Positions 24,198-33,155 are shown, numbered from the stretch's first letter. The stretch is 36,816 nucleotides of DNA from Bdellovibrionales bacterium (GCA_005801425.1 SYDY01000021.1:1-36816); one strand, 5' to 3'. The notes: generated from the sequence alone by a model not told the origin. Numbers and translations: made by a program.

Positions 24198-24331
24198 GCG
24201 TTTACCCGATGGGTGTGTTGTTTGAGTGGATATGCGACGTCTCCCACCCTAAAATAGAGATGCGTCACCCGTCGAACCCTGTACGGCAGGGGTGTTTAAA
24301 ACACAAGCGGAGTATTAAGGATAAGCCTACG

Positions 24332-26374
24332 ATGCAAACCGACAAACCAGAGCAAGACGATGTGGCCCTACCCCCGGAGGGTGAGCATGAGGTTCCGAAG
24401 GTAGTTCCTATGACTCCACCTCCTCCCCCGTCCGATCCTTTGTATGAGAGAACGGCTGTGGGTCTTGCGCCTGTGGCACCTGAGGAACCCAGCATCGGTG
24501 ACTTCGTAGAGACCTTCGAAGTAGAGTCGAAGCCACCACATGCAGTGCCCGAAGAGCCCAGTATGAAGGCTGTTGTGGACAATGAAGCCACCGAAGCCCC
24601 GGAGCTCATCGCAAAAAAAGAGACATCGGGTTGGGAAGCCGATGCATGGGATGCCATCGAGAAACCCAGCTCGGCACCGTGGCGTATGGCGGGCGCTGAA
24701 GAGATGTCGGTTGCAGAGCGACCCAAGTCACGGCCTATGGCTCCGGAGTCAACCCGTGCGGAAACCCATAGCGCCCACGTACTCGCACAACTTGTGGGTA
24801 TTTCGGGTGGCGATGCGGGACATGCGTTGCACATCAACCAAGAAGAAGTTTTGATTGGCCGTGGCACCGATTGCGATGTCGTGTTGCGAGATGGATCGGC
24901 GTCACGCCATCATGCACGCATTGTGTATGATGGATCCAAATTTATATTGGTCGATTTGAAATCTGGCAATGGAACCTTGGTGAATGGCAAGCGCATCGAC
25001 AAGCAGGTTTTAAAGCCTGGCGATAAAGTTGGTTTTGGAAAAGCGGTGCTTCGATTTGAGGTGCTAAGTGCGAGTATTGATACGGTGCCTGAGCAGATTT
25101 TGCCTGTGAATCGTCAACGGTTGCCATTGTGGAAAACACCGTGGATCGGTGTTGCGGGTGGTTTGGCACTGATTGTGCTGGTGATGTATTTTGGTGGTCG
25201 AGGCGGCGGTGATGAAGCATTTCACGCCTTTGAGCAAGGGGCAGAAGCATTTAAGAAACGCGAATGGGATGTTGCACGTCAGCATTTTCAGTTGGTTTAT
25301 GCACTTGATCCGGACAACGAAGCGGGACGGCGTTATCTTGATGCGATTGGTAAGGCCGAAGATGCCACGGCACAACTTAAAGCGGCCCGTGATGCTATTG
25401 CACAACAAAAAATAGGTGAGGCAGTGCGTTTGCTTGATGATTTGTCGGGGCACTTTGCATGGCCTGAAATTCGCGAGGCGCGTATGGCGCTTGAGGCGAC
25501 GGTTGACAGTGAGTTGATCAAGACACAAGGCCTTCTTGAAAAAGGACGTGTCGATAGAGCCCGGGAATTGCTAGCGAGTTTGGCGCCTGCTGCCAAGGAT
25601 CGGCCCGATTTTCAGCGTTTGCAGGCCTGGGCATCCATGGACTCTTTGGGAGAATCGCGCACGCAGGCTATTGTCGCGATGGTGCCTGCAGCCAAGATGC
25701 CAGAACTTACGCAAACCCATGCGCCGGTCGCCAAAGCGCAACCTTCACAGGAACCCAAACCGAAAGCAGTGCCTGCGCCAAAGCCTTCCGCGCCTTCTGC
25801 GCCGGAGAGTGGGCGTATGCATATTCCTGCGCCGTCTCAAGATGCGGTGGCTATGTTTGTTGCGGGGGATGCGGCTGGCGCAATCCGCGAATTGCGTGAT
25901 TTGGTGGATGACAATGATCCTGTATTGAGCGTGATGCGTGATTATTTCGATCAGTGGGAGCAGGGCATGGAGGCCTACCGCGATAAACGCACCGAAGTTG
26001 CGATTGCGCGCTTTACACGTGCACGCAGCATTGGCTTGAAGCTTGCGCGCGATTCCGATCCTTTGATGGCACAAATCAATCAACGTTTGGCTGACATGCA
26101 TTACGTTCAAGGTGTGGCACGTATTCTCGCGGGCAATGCACCTGAGGGTTATAAATCATTAAAAAGTGCGTTGGCATTGGCGCCTGATCACCGTGGCGTG
26201 AGTCGAAAAATAGCCGAGCTGCGCGGACAAGCTGAAACCATGTATTCCAATGCGGTGGTGGATCTTGCACAAAACCCCAAATCGGCCCGTTCGGTGCTCG
26301 AAATGCTTGTGGATATACTTCCATCGGGCGATCCCATCCGGCGGCGTGCGGAAACTGATCTCCAAAAGCTGTAA
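24332..26374 (+). CDS. FHA-domain, single-TM, TPR-repeat protein
   Basis: A 680-residue membrane protein. I start at the ATG at 24332 (MQTDKPEQDD), which has AAGGA eleven bases upstream; the longer frame to 24134 overlaps the divergent gene. Residues 1-170 are acidic and Pro-rich, probably disordered. An FHA phosphothreonine-binding domain lies at ~173-244 with the binding residues in place: IGRGTDCDVVL (Arg), SASRHHARI (Ser/His) and SGNGTLVNG (Asn). A membrane segment follows (WIGVAGGLALIVLVMYFGG, ~271-288), then helical TPR-like repeats (AFHAFEQGAEAFKKREWDVARQHFQLVYALDPDNEAGRRYL) on both sides of a Pro/Ala linker. It probably reads Ser/Thr-kinase signals in the cytoplasm and presents TPRs outside the membrane; no kinase is in the window. 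Confidence 0.85.
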   Translation: MQTDKPEQDDVALPPEGEHEVPKVVPMTPPPPPSDPLYERTAVGLAPVAPEEPSIGDFVETFEVESKPPHAVPEEPSMKAVVDNEATEAPELIAKKETSGWEADAWDAIEKPSSAPWRMAGAEEMSVAERPKSRPMAPESTRAETHSAHVLAQLVGISGGDAGHALHINQEEVLIGRGTDCDVVLRDGSASRHHARIVYDGSKFILVDLKSGNGTLVNGKRIDKQVLKPGDKVGFGKAVLRFEVLSASIDTVPEQILPVNRQRLPLWKTPWIGVAGGLALIVLVMYFGGRGGGDEAFHAFEQGAEAFKKREWDVARQHFQLVYALDPDNEAGRRYLDAIGKAEDATAQLKAARDAIAQQKIGEAVRLLDDLSGHFAWPEIREARMALEATVDSELIKTQGLLEKGRVDRARELLASLAPAAKDRPDFQRLQAWASMDSLGESRTQAIVAMVPAAKMPELTQTHAPVAKAQPSQEPKPKAVPAPKPSAPSAPESGRMHIPAPSQDAVAMFVAGDAAGAIRELRDLVDDNDPVLSVMRDYFDQWEQGMEAYRDKRTEVAIARFTRARSIGLKLARDSDPLMAQINQRLADMHYVQGVARILAGNAPEGYKSLKSALALAPDHRGVSRKIAELRGQAETMYSNAVVDLAQNPKSARSVLEMLVDILPSGDPIRRRAETDLQKL

Positions 26375-26392
26375 TATGGTTTTTTTTTCTAC

Positions 26393-26412
26393 GGGTGGTT
26401 CGTGCACCGCCC
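26393..26412. repeat. GTAGGGG-family palindrome, degenerate copy
   Basis: GGGTGGTTCGTGCACCGCCC, preceded by CTAC, between the FHA-TPR gene and the HEAT-like gene. It differs from the intact 20-bp core by three bases, two of which break the pairing. Confidence 0.65.
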
Positions 26413-26462
26413 TTGCGGTGTTTGCTCAATGCAAATGCTGGTGGTAGTGATTTCAACGAATC

Positions 26463-27239
26463 ATGGCCATATTCAACTTTTTTAAGTCCAAAACGTTGTC
26501 CGAAAGTAAAATCGCCAAGCTCGTAAAAACGGCCACCGATCCCTATGTGGCCTCCGAAGATCGTGACGATGCCCTTGAACGCCTTGCTGAATCAGGAAGT
26601 GATGCAGCCATACGAGGGATGCTGCAGCGATTTACGATGAATGCCACAGGGCACATTGCCGACGAGACCGAGAAAAAGTGGGTTGAAGATCGTCTGGTGA
26701 GCATCGGTGAATCGGCGTTGCCTGAATTGCGACGTTATATTGATGCAGGACGGCGCTTAACCTACGCACTTCGGGCTTTTCAGCGTATTGCGGGCCGTGA
26801 TCGGACCGTGGCCATGTGTTTAGAAGTGCTTGAGCGTTTGGGACCCGAAGACCATCGCAACAGTGATGGCAAAGCGCAGCTTGTCCAGCATATTGCGGAA
26901 GAAATCACCGAAGACTCTCTGAACCGTTTGTTGCCATTTCTTGCCGATCATAGCGACGATATTCGCTGGCTTGTCTTGTCGGTTCTTGAGGCCTGTAAAC
27001 CCGAAACAGTCACCCCCGCGCAACGTATTTCTATTGCAGAAGCACTGGCCCAGGCTTTAAGCGATTCACAGACCGGGCCTCGTATTCATCTGCGTACGGC
27101 AGAAGTGGCTGCTCACGGGGAATGGCAGATGCCAGGAACCCTACAAGCCCTTTCTGCGGACGTAGAAGGTGCATTTTATCTGGATAAAAAGCATTATGTG
27201 CGACGATCCACGGCATCTAACTCCTCTCTCCGCGGCTAA
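26463..27239 (+). CDS. HEAT-like helical repeat protein
   Basis: A 258-residue soluble protein built from amphipathic helix pairs: YVASEDRDDALERLAESGSDAAIRGMLQRF, KKWVEDRLVSIGESALPELRRYIDAGRRLTYALRAFQRI, LNRLLPFLADHSDDIRWLVLSVLEAC. This spacing and the D.R..AL/A..AI pattern are typical of HEAT or PBS-lyase-type repeats, which act as protein-binding scaffolds. No catalytic residues are seen. It follows the FHA-TPR gene on the same strand after 88 bases, with a degenerate palindrome between, so co-transcription is possible. The ribosome site is weak, but the N-terminus MAIFNFFKSK is a plausible start. Confidence 0.75.
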   Translation: MAIFNFFKSKTLSESKIAKLVKTATDPYVASEDRDDALERLAESGSDAAIRGMLQRFTMNATGHIADETEKKWVEDRLVSIGESALPELRRYIDAGRRLTYALRAFQRIAGRDRTVAMCLEVLERLGPEDHRNSDGKAQLVQHIAEEITEDSLNRLLPFLADHSDDIRWLVLSVLEACKPETVTPAQRISIAEALAQALSDSQTGPRIHLRTAEVAAHGEWQMPGTLQALSADVEGAFYLDKKHYVRRSTASNSSLRG

Positions 27240-27449
27240 TTCGCACGATCCCTTGACCCATTTGTGCGTGTGTGGGATGGTGGCTGTGAGGGCTGGGGTT
27301 TTCGCGTCGGGTGTCGTAGGGACATTCGAAATTCGTTTCGACGATTGTGTTAAGCTCCTTTTGTCGCCTTCGCCTGGTTTCCAACCTGGTAATTTTCAAC
27401 CTTCCCATACTCCCCCACAATCGCAGGGGGGTGTCCGAGGCGTGTTTCC
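27240..27449 (+). promoter_or_regulatory. rho leader region with a G/C hairpin before the start
   Basis: A 210-base non-coding stretch before rho. It ends with a short stem, TCCCCC (27411-27416) pairing with GGGGGG (27426-27431) around ACAATCGCA, whose right side is followed six bases later by the GAGG (27437-27440) that probably serves as the ribosome site for the ATG at 27450. In other bacteria the rho leader mediates autoregulation by attenuation; whether that holds here is inference. No reliable -10/-35 pair stands out. Confidence 0.4.
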
Positions 27450-28730
27450 ATGCATGATCCTATGCTGAACAAAGATGGTGTTATCAATCTTAATGAACTG
27501 AAAAAGAAGAAGCCCGCTGAGCTTTTGAAATTCGCTGCAGAATTGCAGATCGAAGGCACCGGCGGTATGCGCAAGCAGGATTTGATATTTGCACTCCTGC
27601 AAGCCCATACCGACAACAACGGCGCGGTGTATTCTGAAGGTGTGCTTGAAACCTTGCCCGATGGCTTTGGCTTTTTGCGTGCCCCAGATTACAACTATCT
27701 TCCAGGTCCCGATGACATTTACGTGTCACCTTCACAGATCCGTCGCTTGAATTTGCGCACGGGCGATACTGTGTCGGGTCAGATCCGGCCGCCGAAAGAT
27801 TCTGAGCGTTATTATGCCATGCTCAAAATCGAGAAGGTGAACAACGAATCGCCGGAACGGTCTCGTGAAAAGATCTTGTTTGATAACCTCACGCCTCTTT
27901 ATCCAACACGTCGTTTTTGTCTGGAACACGATCCAGCCATGATGTCGACGCGTATTATCGATCTCTTGGTGCCCATCGGTATGGGGCAGCGTGCGTTGAT
28001 CGTATCGCCTCCACGTGCTGGTAAAACAGTGATGCTTCAGGCCATTGCCAATGCGGTCACATCCAATCACCCCGACGTGGTGTTGATTGTTTTGCTGATC
28101 GATGAGCGTCCTGAAGAAGTCACCGATATGCAGCGTGGTGTGAAGGGCGAAGTCATCAGCTCGACCTTCGATGAACCCGCACAGCGTCACGTTCAAGTGG
28201 CCGAAATGGTTATCGAGAAAGCCAAGCGATTGGTTGAACACGGCAAGGATGTCGTGATCTTGCTCGACTCCATTACCCGTTTGGCCCGTGCATACAATAC
28301 GGTGGTTCCTCCGTCGGGCAAGATCTTGTCCGGTGGTGTTGACTCCAACGCGTTGCACAAGCCAAAGCGTTTCTTCGGTGCTGCCCGTAACGTGGAAGAA
28401 GGCGGCTCCTTGACGATTATCGGTACCGCCTTGGTGGACACTGGTAGTCGTATGGATGAAGTCATTTTCGAAGAGTTCAAAGGCACAGGCAATTGCGAAA
28501 TCCATCTTGATCGTAAATTGATGGAAAAACGCATTTTCCCATGCATGGACATGAACCGATCGGCCACGCGCAAAGAAGAAATGCTACTCAACGCCGATGT
28601 GTTGAATCGTGTTTGGATTTTGCGTCAGTTGTTGCATCCGCTTAATGTCATCGATTCGATGGAGTTCTTGCTGTCCAAAATGAAGGGCACCAAGAGCAAC
28701 AAAGAATTCTTGGATTCTATGTCTACATAA
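27450..28730 (+). CDS. rho: Transcription termination factor Rho
   Basis: Hexameric RNA-dependent ATPase helicase that releases transcripts; cytosolic. A complete 426-residue protein of standard size. The N-terminal helical domain is [20 protein letters not shown]...[11 protein letters not shown]; the RNA-binding cold-shock-like fold has [35 protein letters not shown]. The ATPase core has the P-loop [10 protein letters not shown] (186-195), [29 protein letters not shown], the Q-loop/R-loop region [18 protein letters not shown] and the C-terminal [16 protein letters not shown]. There is no long acidic or Arg-rich insertion of the actinobacterial type. GAGG nine bases upstream supports the ATG at 27450; an ATG at 27462 is an alternative. 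It has its own long leader and is separated from pilB by a two-hairpin repeat. Confidence 0.97.
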   Translation: MHDPMLNKDGVINLNELKKKKPAELLKFAAELQIEGTGGMRKQDLIFALLQAHTDNNGAVYSEGVLETLPDGFGFLRAPDYNYLPGPDDIYVSPSQIRRLNLRTGDTVSGQIRPPKDSERYYAMLKIEKVNNESPERSREKILFDNLTPLYPTRRFCLEHDPAMMSTRIIDLLVPIGMGQRALIVSPPRAGKTVMLQAIANAVTSNHPDVVLIVLLIDERPEEVTDMQRGVKGEVISSTFDEPAQRHVQVAEMVIEKAKRLVEHGKDVVILLDSITRLARAYNTVVPPSGKILSGGVDSNALHKPKRFFGAARNVEEGGSLTIIGTALVDTGSRMDEVIFEEFKGTGNCEIHLDRKLMEKRIFPCMDMNRSATRKEEMLLNADVLNRVWILRQLLHPLNVIDSMEFLLSKMKGTKSNKEFLDSMST

Positions 28731-28737
28731 ATGATAA

Positions 28738-28789
28738 ACTCCCCTTCGCCCCGCGAGGGGGAGTCATCCGCGCAGCGGATGGTGGGGGT
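28738..28789. repeat. Two-hairpin composite repeat, copy 2
   Basis: Stem 1 is ACTCCCC (28738-28744) with GGGGAGT (28758-28764). Stem 2 is CATCCGC-GCA-GCGGATG (28765-28781), then the tail GGTGGGGGT. The layout is the same as at 23347-23392, although stem sequences differ by compensating changes. It lies eight bases after the rho stop and might act as a processing or termination site, but it has no T-run. Confidence 0.75.
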
Positions 28790-28859
28790 GCGATTCAAGT
28801 GCCCCTACAATATTTGTCTGATCCCAGTATTCCCCGTATGATTGCCCAGCGGGGTACCC

Positions 28860-30560
28860 ATGTCGCGGATTGGCGAACTTCTCCTGCGCGAGAAACTGAT
28901 CTCGTTGGCAGATCTGCAACGTGTTCAAGCGGAACAAAAAAAAAGCGGCGAACGTTTTGGGGCCGCGTTGGTTCGCCTCGGCTTGATGTCTGAATCCGAT
29001 CTCACGCAATTTATTTCAAAGCAATATAGGACACGTGTGGTGGATCTCGATGGGCTTACCATCACACCCGAGATCTTAAAACTGCTCAAAGGTGATATTT
29101 GTCGCAAGCATTGGGTGATCCCTGTGCAGCGTTCGGGCTCGGCCCTGTTGCTAGCCATGGCCGATCCGTCCGATATGCATGTGGCCGACGATATCAAATT
29201 TTTGACGGGTTTGGGCGTAGAAGTGGTGGTGGCAAGCGACGCTCAGATCGATCGCGCCATCAAAAAATACTACGAAAACAAAAGTGGAACGGGTTTCATC
29301 GCAGCGAGCCCATCAAACGACGTATCGGATCTCGTGTTTGATAGCGATGGTGCGCAAGACACCTTGGGACCCTTGGATCTGAAAGAAGGCAGTGAGGATG
29401 CACCGGTTGTAAAGCTTGTGAATCTCATGCTCATGGATGCCATCAAAAAAGGCGCGTCTGATATCCATGTGGAACCCTATGAGAAATTATTTCGGGTACG
29501 CTATCGCATCGATGGATCTTTGTATGAAGTGATGAAGCCACCATTGGCCCTCAAAAATGCGGTCACCAGTCGTATTAAAATCATGAGCAATTTGGATATT
29601 GCCGAACGTCGTTTACCACAGGATGGTCGTATCAAGCTGCGTGCGGCCACGGGTGAAATGGATTTTCGCGTTTCTGTGTGCCCCACGCTGTTTGGGGAAA
29701 AAGTAGTGTTGCGTTTGCTTGATAAAAGCAATTTGCAGCTCGACATGACGAAGCTTGGTTTTCAAGAAGCCCAGCTTGCTGATTTTAAAGATGCGATCCA
29801 CAAACCTTTTGGGATGGTTTTGGTGACGGGACCGACTGGATCTGGCAAAACAACCACATTGTATTCGGCTTTGTCCGAACTGAATAAAACCACCGAAAAT
29901 ATTTCGACCGCCGAAGATCCTGTCGAATTTAATCTGCCAGGGATCAATCAAGTGCAAATGCATGAAGATATTGGACTCAATTTTGCGGCAGCGTTGCGCG
30001 CATTTTTACGACAAGATCCTGATATCATCATGGTCGGTGAGATCCGTGATTTTGAAACGGCAGAAATTGCCATCAAAGCGGCTTTGACGGGTCACATGAT
30101 GCTTTCAACGTTGCATACCAACGATGCGCCTTCAACGGTTTCGCGTTTGATCAATATGGGGATCGAACCTTTTTTGATTACGGCATCGCTTAACTGTGTG
30201 GTGGCGCAAAGACTTGCGCGTCGCGTGTGCATTGAATGCAAAGAAATCGTGCCGATGGATGCACAAGTGTTGAGAGATTTGCAGGTGCCTGAAGAAAAGA
30301 TTGGAACATTTGAGTTGTATCGTGGACGTGGTTGTAAAAATTGCGCTGAAACCGGTTACAAAGGACGGGTGGCTGTATACGAAGTGATGGTGGCCACTGA
30401 TTCGATAAAGACCGCGATTCAGCGTGGTGCATCCACAGCGGAACTTAAAATTGAGGCCATTCGTTCGGGAATGCAGAGTTTGCGTCGATCTGCTGTGCTT
30501 AAACTTATGGAAGGTATTACCACCATCAGTGAGGTCAGCAAAGTCAGTATGTCGGATTGA
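28860..30560 (+). CDS. pilB: Type IV pilus assembly ATPase PilB
   Basis: Cytosolic hexameric ATPase that powers pilus extension. It is 566 residues from the ATG at 28860, which has a GGGG ribosome site; a TTG at 28842 is less likely. Domain order is typical: an N-terminal MshEN-like region (RIGELLLREKLIS..DLQRVQAEQK, then LTQFISKQYRTRVVDLD), N2 domain with SDIHVEPYE, and the RecA-like core with Walker A GPTGSGKTTT (324-333), Asp box, AEDPVEFNLPGINQVQ, Walker B DIIMVGEIRD and the His box GHMMLSTLHTNDA. The zinc-binding tetracysteine pairs C..C in VCIECKE and GCKNCAETGYKGR are intact, a PilB/GspE mark that separates it from PilT. It is first in the pilB-pilT-pilC run. Confidence 0.95.
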   Translation: MSRIGELLLREKLISLADLQRVQAEQKKSGERFGAALVRLGLMSESDLTQFISKQYRTRVVDLDGLTITPEILKLLKGDICRKHWVIPVQRSGSALLLAMADPSDMHVADDIKFLTGLGVEVVVASDAQIDRAIKKYYENKSGTGFIAASPSNDVSDLVFDSDGAQDTLGPLDLKEGSEDAPVVKLVNLMLMDAIKKGASDIHVEPYEKLFRVRYRIDGSLYEVMKPPLALKNAVTSRIKIMSNLDIAERRLPQDGRIKLRAATGEMDFRVSVCPTLFGEKVVLRLLDKSNLQLDMTKLGFQEAQLADFKDAIHKPFGMVLVTGPTGSGKTTTLYSALSELNKTTENISTAEDPVEFNLPGINQVQMHEDIGLNFAAALRAFLRQDPDIIMVGEIRDFETAEIAIKAALTGHMMLSTLHTNDAPSTVSRLINMGIEPFLITASLNCVVAQRLARRVCIECKEIVPMDAQVLRDLQVPEEKIGTFELYRGRGCKNCAETGYKGRVAVYEVMVATDSIKTAIQRGASTAELKIEAIRSGMQSLRRSAVLKLMEGITTISEVSKVSMSD

Positions 30561-30586
30561 TAGTGCCATAGGATCTGGGGGAGATC

Positions 30587-31651
30587 ATGGATGATATACG
30601 CGCGTTGTTGAGATATGCTGTTGCGCAGCATGCCACAGATCTGCATTTGGTTGTGGGTGCTCCTCCGATGATGCGTGTTGCAGGTGACATGAAACCGATA
30701 TCGAAAGTTCCACTTGGACACGAAGATACCAAAGATCTGTGTTATTCGATCATGACGCCGGAGCAGCATGCCAGTTTTGAACGCGATTTTGAATTGGATT
30801 ATTCGTTTCAAATTGAGGATGTATCCCGCTTTAGAGCCAATGTTTATTTTCAGCGTGGTGGGGTTGCTGCGGCCTATCGTGTGATCCCGTATGCTATCCC
30901 AAGTATTGAGGTATTGGGTCTTCCACCTATTGTGCAAAAAGTGTCGCACAAGCATCAGGGTCTTGTGCTGGTGACCGGTGCAACGGGCAGTGGAAAATCA
31001 ACCACACTTGCCGCGATGATTGATTTTGTAAATCGTGAACGACATGCACATATTATTACCATTGAAGATCCACTGGAATATGTGCATACGCACCAAAAAA
31101 GTATCATCAGTCAGCGCGATGTTCGCGTGGATACACGCACGTTCTCCACAGCACTTAAGTATGTTTTACGGCAAGATCCCGATGTGGTTCTGATCGGCGA
31201 AATGCGTGATTTGGAAACCATGGAAGCAGCGCTGACTATCAGCGAAACAGGCCATCTTACTTTTGCGACGCTTCATACCAATTCGGCGGTTCAGGCCATC
31301 AGTCGCATTATCGATGTGTTCCCACCCCATCAGCAAGCCCAGGTTCGATCGCAACTTGCATTTGTGCTTGAAGCTGTTTTTTCTCAACTTCTTTTGCCGC
31401 GTATTCAGGGTGGTGTGGTGCTGGCCATGGAAGTGTTGATCATGACACCTGGGGTACGAAGTTTGATCCGTGATGGAAAATTGCATCAAATCCAATCACA
31501 GATCCAAGTGGGAAGAAAATATGGAATGCAAACCTTGAATCAAGCTTTGGCCGATTTGGTGAATAATAAAATCGTACGTGCATCCGATGCCTTGGAACGC
31601 AGCAGTGAACCCGATGAATTGCGTGCGCTGATCCAGATTTCGAGTCCGTAA
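30587..31651 (+). CDS. pilT: Type IV pilus retraction ATPase PilT
   Basis: Cytosolic hexameric ATPase that depolymerises the pilus and drives twitching. At 354 residues it is of normal size. The N-terminal PAS-like domain reads ATDLHLVVGAPPMMRVAGDM; Walker A is GATGSGKSTT (131-140), then IEDPLEYVH, RQDPDVVLIGEMRD and GHLTFATLHTNSA. The C-terminal PilT signature appears as GVRSLIRDGKLHQIQS, close to the AIRNLIREGK consensus needed for retraction. GGGGGAG just before the ATG is a strong ribosome site. It follows pilB by 26 bases and precedes pilC by 10, so the three are surely one operon. Some PilT/PilU paralogues look alike; the conserved signature favours PilT. Confidence 0.95.
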   Translation: MDDIRALLRYAVAQHATDLHLVVGAPPMMRVAGDMKPISKVPLGHEDTKDLCYSIMTPEQHASFERDFELDYSFQIEDVSRFRANVYFQRGGVAAAYRVIPYAIPSIEVLGLPPIVQKVSHKHQGLVLVTGATGSGKSTTLAAMIDFVNRERHAHIITIEDPLEYVHTHQKSIISQRDVRVDTRTFSTALKYVLRQDPDVVLIGEMRDLETMEAALTISETGHLTFATLHTNSAVQAISRIIDVFPPHQQAQVRSQLAFVLEAVFSQLLLPRIQGGVVLAMEVLIMTPGVRSLIRDGKLHQIQSQIQVGRKYGMQTLNQALADLVNNKIVRASDALERSSEPDELRALIQISSP

Positions 31652-31661
31652 AGGATAGTCG

Positions 31662-32864
31662 ATGACATTTTACAAGTACCAAGCACAAACAAAACTCGGT
31701 GATGTACAAAAGGGTGAGATCGAGGCGCCTGATGTGGATGTTGCCAGAAATCATCTGGAAATACAGGGTTTTGTTCATGTAAAAATTAGGCGTGATTGGG
31801 CAAAAATTGAACTCAAGTTTCCAGGCTCAGAGAGTGTCCCTACGCGCGAGATGATGATTTTTACCCGTCAATTTGCAACCATGATTGATGCAGGTTTACC
31901 GATTGTCCAGTGTTTGGATATGCTTGGGGGTAAGAGCACCCATCCGGCACTCGCAAAAACCATTCGCGGTGTGAAGTCTAGTGTTGAAAGTGGGAAGACG
32001 CTTGCTGAGTCGATGTCTGCGTTCCCGAACGTGTTTGATAAACTTTTTTGCAATTTGATTTCGGCAGGAGAGTTGGGCGGTGTTCTTGATACGGTGTTGA
32101 ATCGACTGGCTGCTTATATTGAACGCGAAAGTAAATTGCGCAAGCAGGCGACCAAAGCGGCATCCTATCCTTTGATGATGCTTGGTTTGTCGCTCACGAT
32201 TACTGCGGGACTTCTTTATTTCGTGGTACCGAAGCTTGCAGCAACGTTTAAGTCGATGGGCAAGGAGCTTCCTGGTCCTACGCAGCTTGTGATCGATATC
32301 AGCGATGCGGTGGCACATAACATAGTTGCCATTATTCTCGGTATTTTCGGACTCATTATGGGAATACGTTATATTTTGAGCACCAAAATGGGACGTCGTT
32401 TGGCCGATGAATTGTTGCTTGCGCTACCGTTGATAGGGCCTGTGGTTCAAAAAATAGCAGTGGCTCGTTTTACCCGCACCATGGGGACCATGTTGTCTTC
32501 GGGCGTCAATATTTTGGAAGCCTTGGACAATGTGGCATCTGGTGCAGGGAACACGGTGGTGGAAGAAGGCTTGCGTTATGTGCGTACCAAGCTCAGTGAA
32601 GGAAAAACCCTCGCCGAACCCCTGGGAGAACTGAAAGTTTTTCCGCCGATGGTGGTACAAATGATTGCGGTAGGGGAGTCGAGCGGTTCTCTCGACATCA
32701 TGCTGAATAAGATTGCTGACTTTTATGACGACGAAGTGGAAAATGCCATTGGCAGCATGACTGCTGCTCTTGAACCGCTGATCATGGTGGTTGTGGCATG
32801 CATGGTGGGAAGTATTATCATTGCGATGTACCTCCCTATTTTCAATTTGGCGGGTGGTGTTTGA
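31662..32864 (+). CDS. pilC: Type IV pilus inner-membrane platform protein PilC
   Basis: Inner-membrane protein that couples the PilB/PilT motors to pilin assembly. It is 400 residues with two GspF/PilC domains. The N-terminal stretch is TFYKYQAQTKLGDVQKGEIEA; domain 1 is REMMIFTRQFATMIDAGLPIVQCLDML...FCNLISAGELGGVLDTVLNRLAAYIERE; domain 2 is ARFTRTMGTMLSSGVNILEALDNVA...MIAVGESSGSLDIMLNKIADFYDDEVE. There are three membrane spans (~175-195, ~215-240, ~370-395). AAAGGA eight bases before the ATG supports the start. No pilA, pilM-Q or pilS/pilR genes follow within the window, unlike the myxobacterial arrangement. Confidence 0.95.
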   Translation: MTFYKYQAQTKLGDVQKGEIEAPDVDVARNHLEIQGFVHVKIRRDWAKIELKFPGSESVPTREMMIFTRQFATMIDAGLPIVQCLDMLGGKSTHPALAKTIRGVKSSVESGKTLAESMSAFPNVFDKLFCNLISAGELGGVLDTVLNRLAAYIERESKLRKQATKAASYPLMMLGLSLTITAGLLYFVVPKLAATFKSMGKELPGPTQLVIDISDAVAHNIVAIILGIFGLIMGIRYILSTKMGRRLADELLLALPLIGPVVQKIAVARFTRTMGTMLSSGVNILEALDNVASGAGNTVVEEGLRYVRTKLSEGKTLAEPLGELKVFPPMVVQMIAVGESSGSLDIMLNKIADFYDDEVENAIGSMTAALEPLIMVVVACMVGSIIIAMYLPIFNLAGGV

Positions 32865-33002
32865 TTTCTTAAAAAGAAAAAAGGATACGATGTAATCTTT
32901 TGTAGCAACAACTATGTGCATGTGCCGATACACTTCATGCAGGGCTCGTCGGCTCTTGTAACAAAAATGGCGGCTCGTGGTATTTCCGGCGGGTTTTGTA
33001 TG

Positions 33003-33041
33003 GCGCGATGATCGTAGTTTTGATCATCGCGCTTTTTTTTT
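33003..33041 (+). terminator. Strong intrinsic terminator for the pilBTC transcript
   Basis: Perfect 11-bp stem GCGCGATGATC (33003-33013) and GATCATCGCGC (33022-33032) with an 8-base loop, followed at once by nine T residues (33033-33041) and more T beyond. The U-tract is only on the plus-strand side, so it ends rightward transcription, 138 bases after the pilC stop. Confidence 0.93.
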
Positions 33042-33063
33042 GTTTTTTTTCGACCATCTTTTG

Positions 33064-33086
33064 TAGGGGACGTTCGTGAACGGCCC
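33064..33086. repeat. GTAGGGG-family palindrome, degenerate copy
   Basis: TAGGGGACGTTCGTGAACGGCCC, following a T-rich stretch. The inner arms CGTTC/GAACG pair, while the outer pairing is broken, so this is a decayed member of the family. Confidence 0.65.
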
Positions 33087-33131
33087 TGCGGCATTTGAAT
33101 CATCATTGCAAAACGATTCGTCAACCTTATT

Positions 33132-33155
33132 AGGGCGGTTCTCGAACCGCCCCTA
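33132..33155. repeat. GTAGGGG-family palindrome, inverted orientation
   Basis: GGGCGGTT-CTCG-AACCGCCC (33133-33152) followed by CTAC and a T7 run. Read on the minus strand it is GTAGGGGCGGTT.... With the T-run it could act as a second rightward terminator; it also lies just past the stop of the convergent minus-strand gene at 33187. Confidence 0.75.

Noticed and set aside
27732-28505. A 257-codon minus-strand open frame opposite rho
   Set aside because: Rho is certain on the plus strand, and the antisense product has no recognisable motif; a shadow of strong codon bias.
32890-32895. ATG immediately followed by TAA after AAAAAAGGA
   Set aside because: A minimal start-stop pair could stall ribosomes, but a single occurrence in an A-rich stretch is easily chance; noted only as part of the region description.
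33064-33155. Two palindromes 45 bases apart as a possible CRISPR-like or integron-like pair
   Set aside because: They are inverted and diverged copies of the dispersed palindrome family, with no regular spacing, no further units and no cas or integrase gene.
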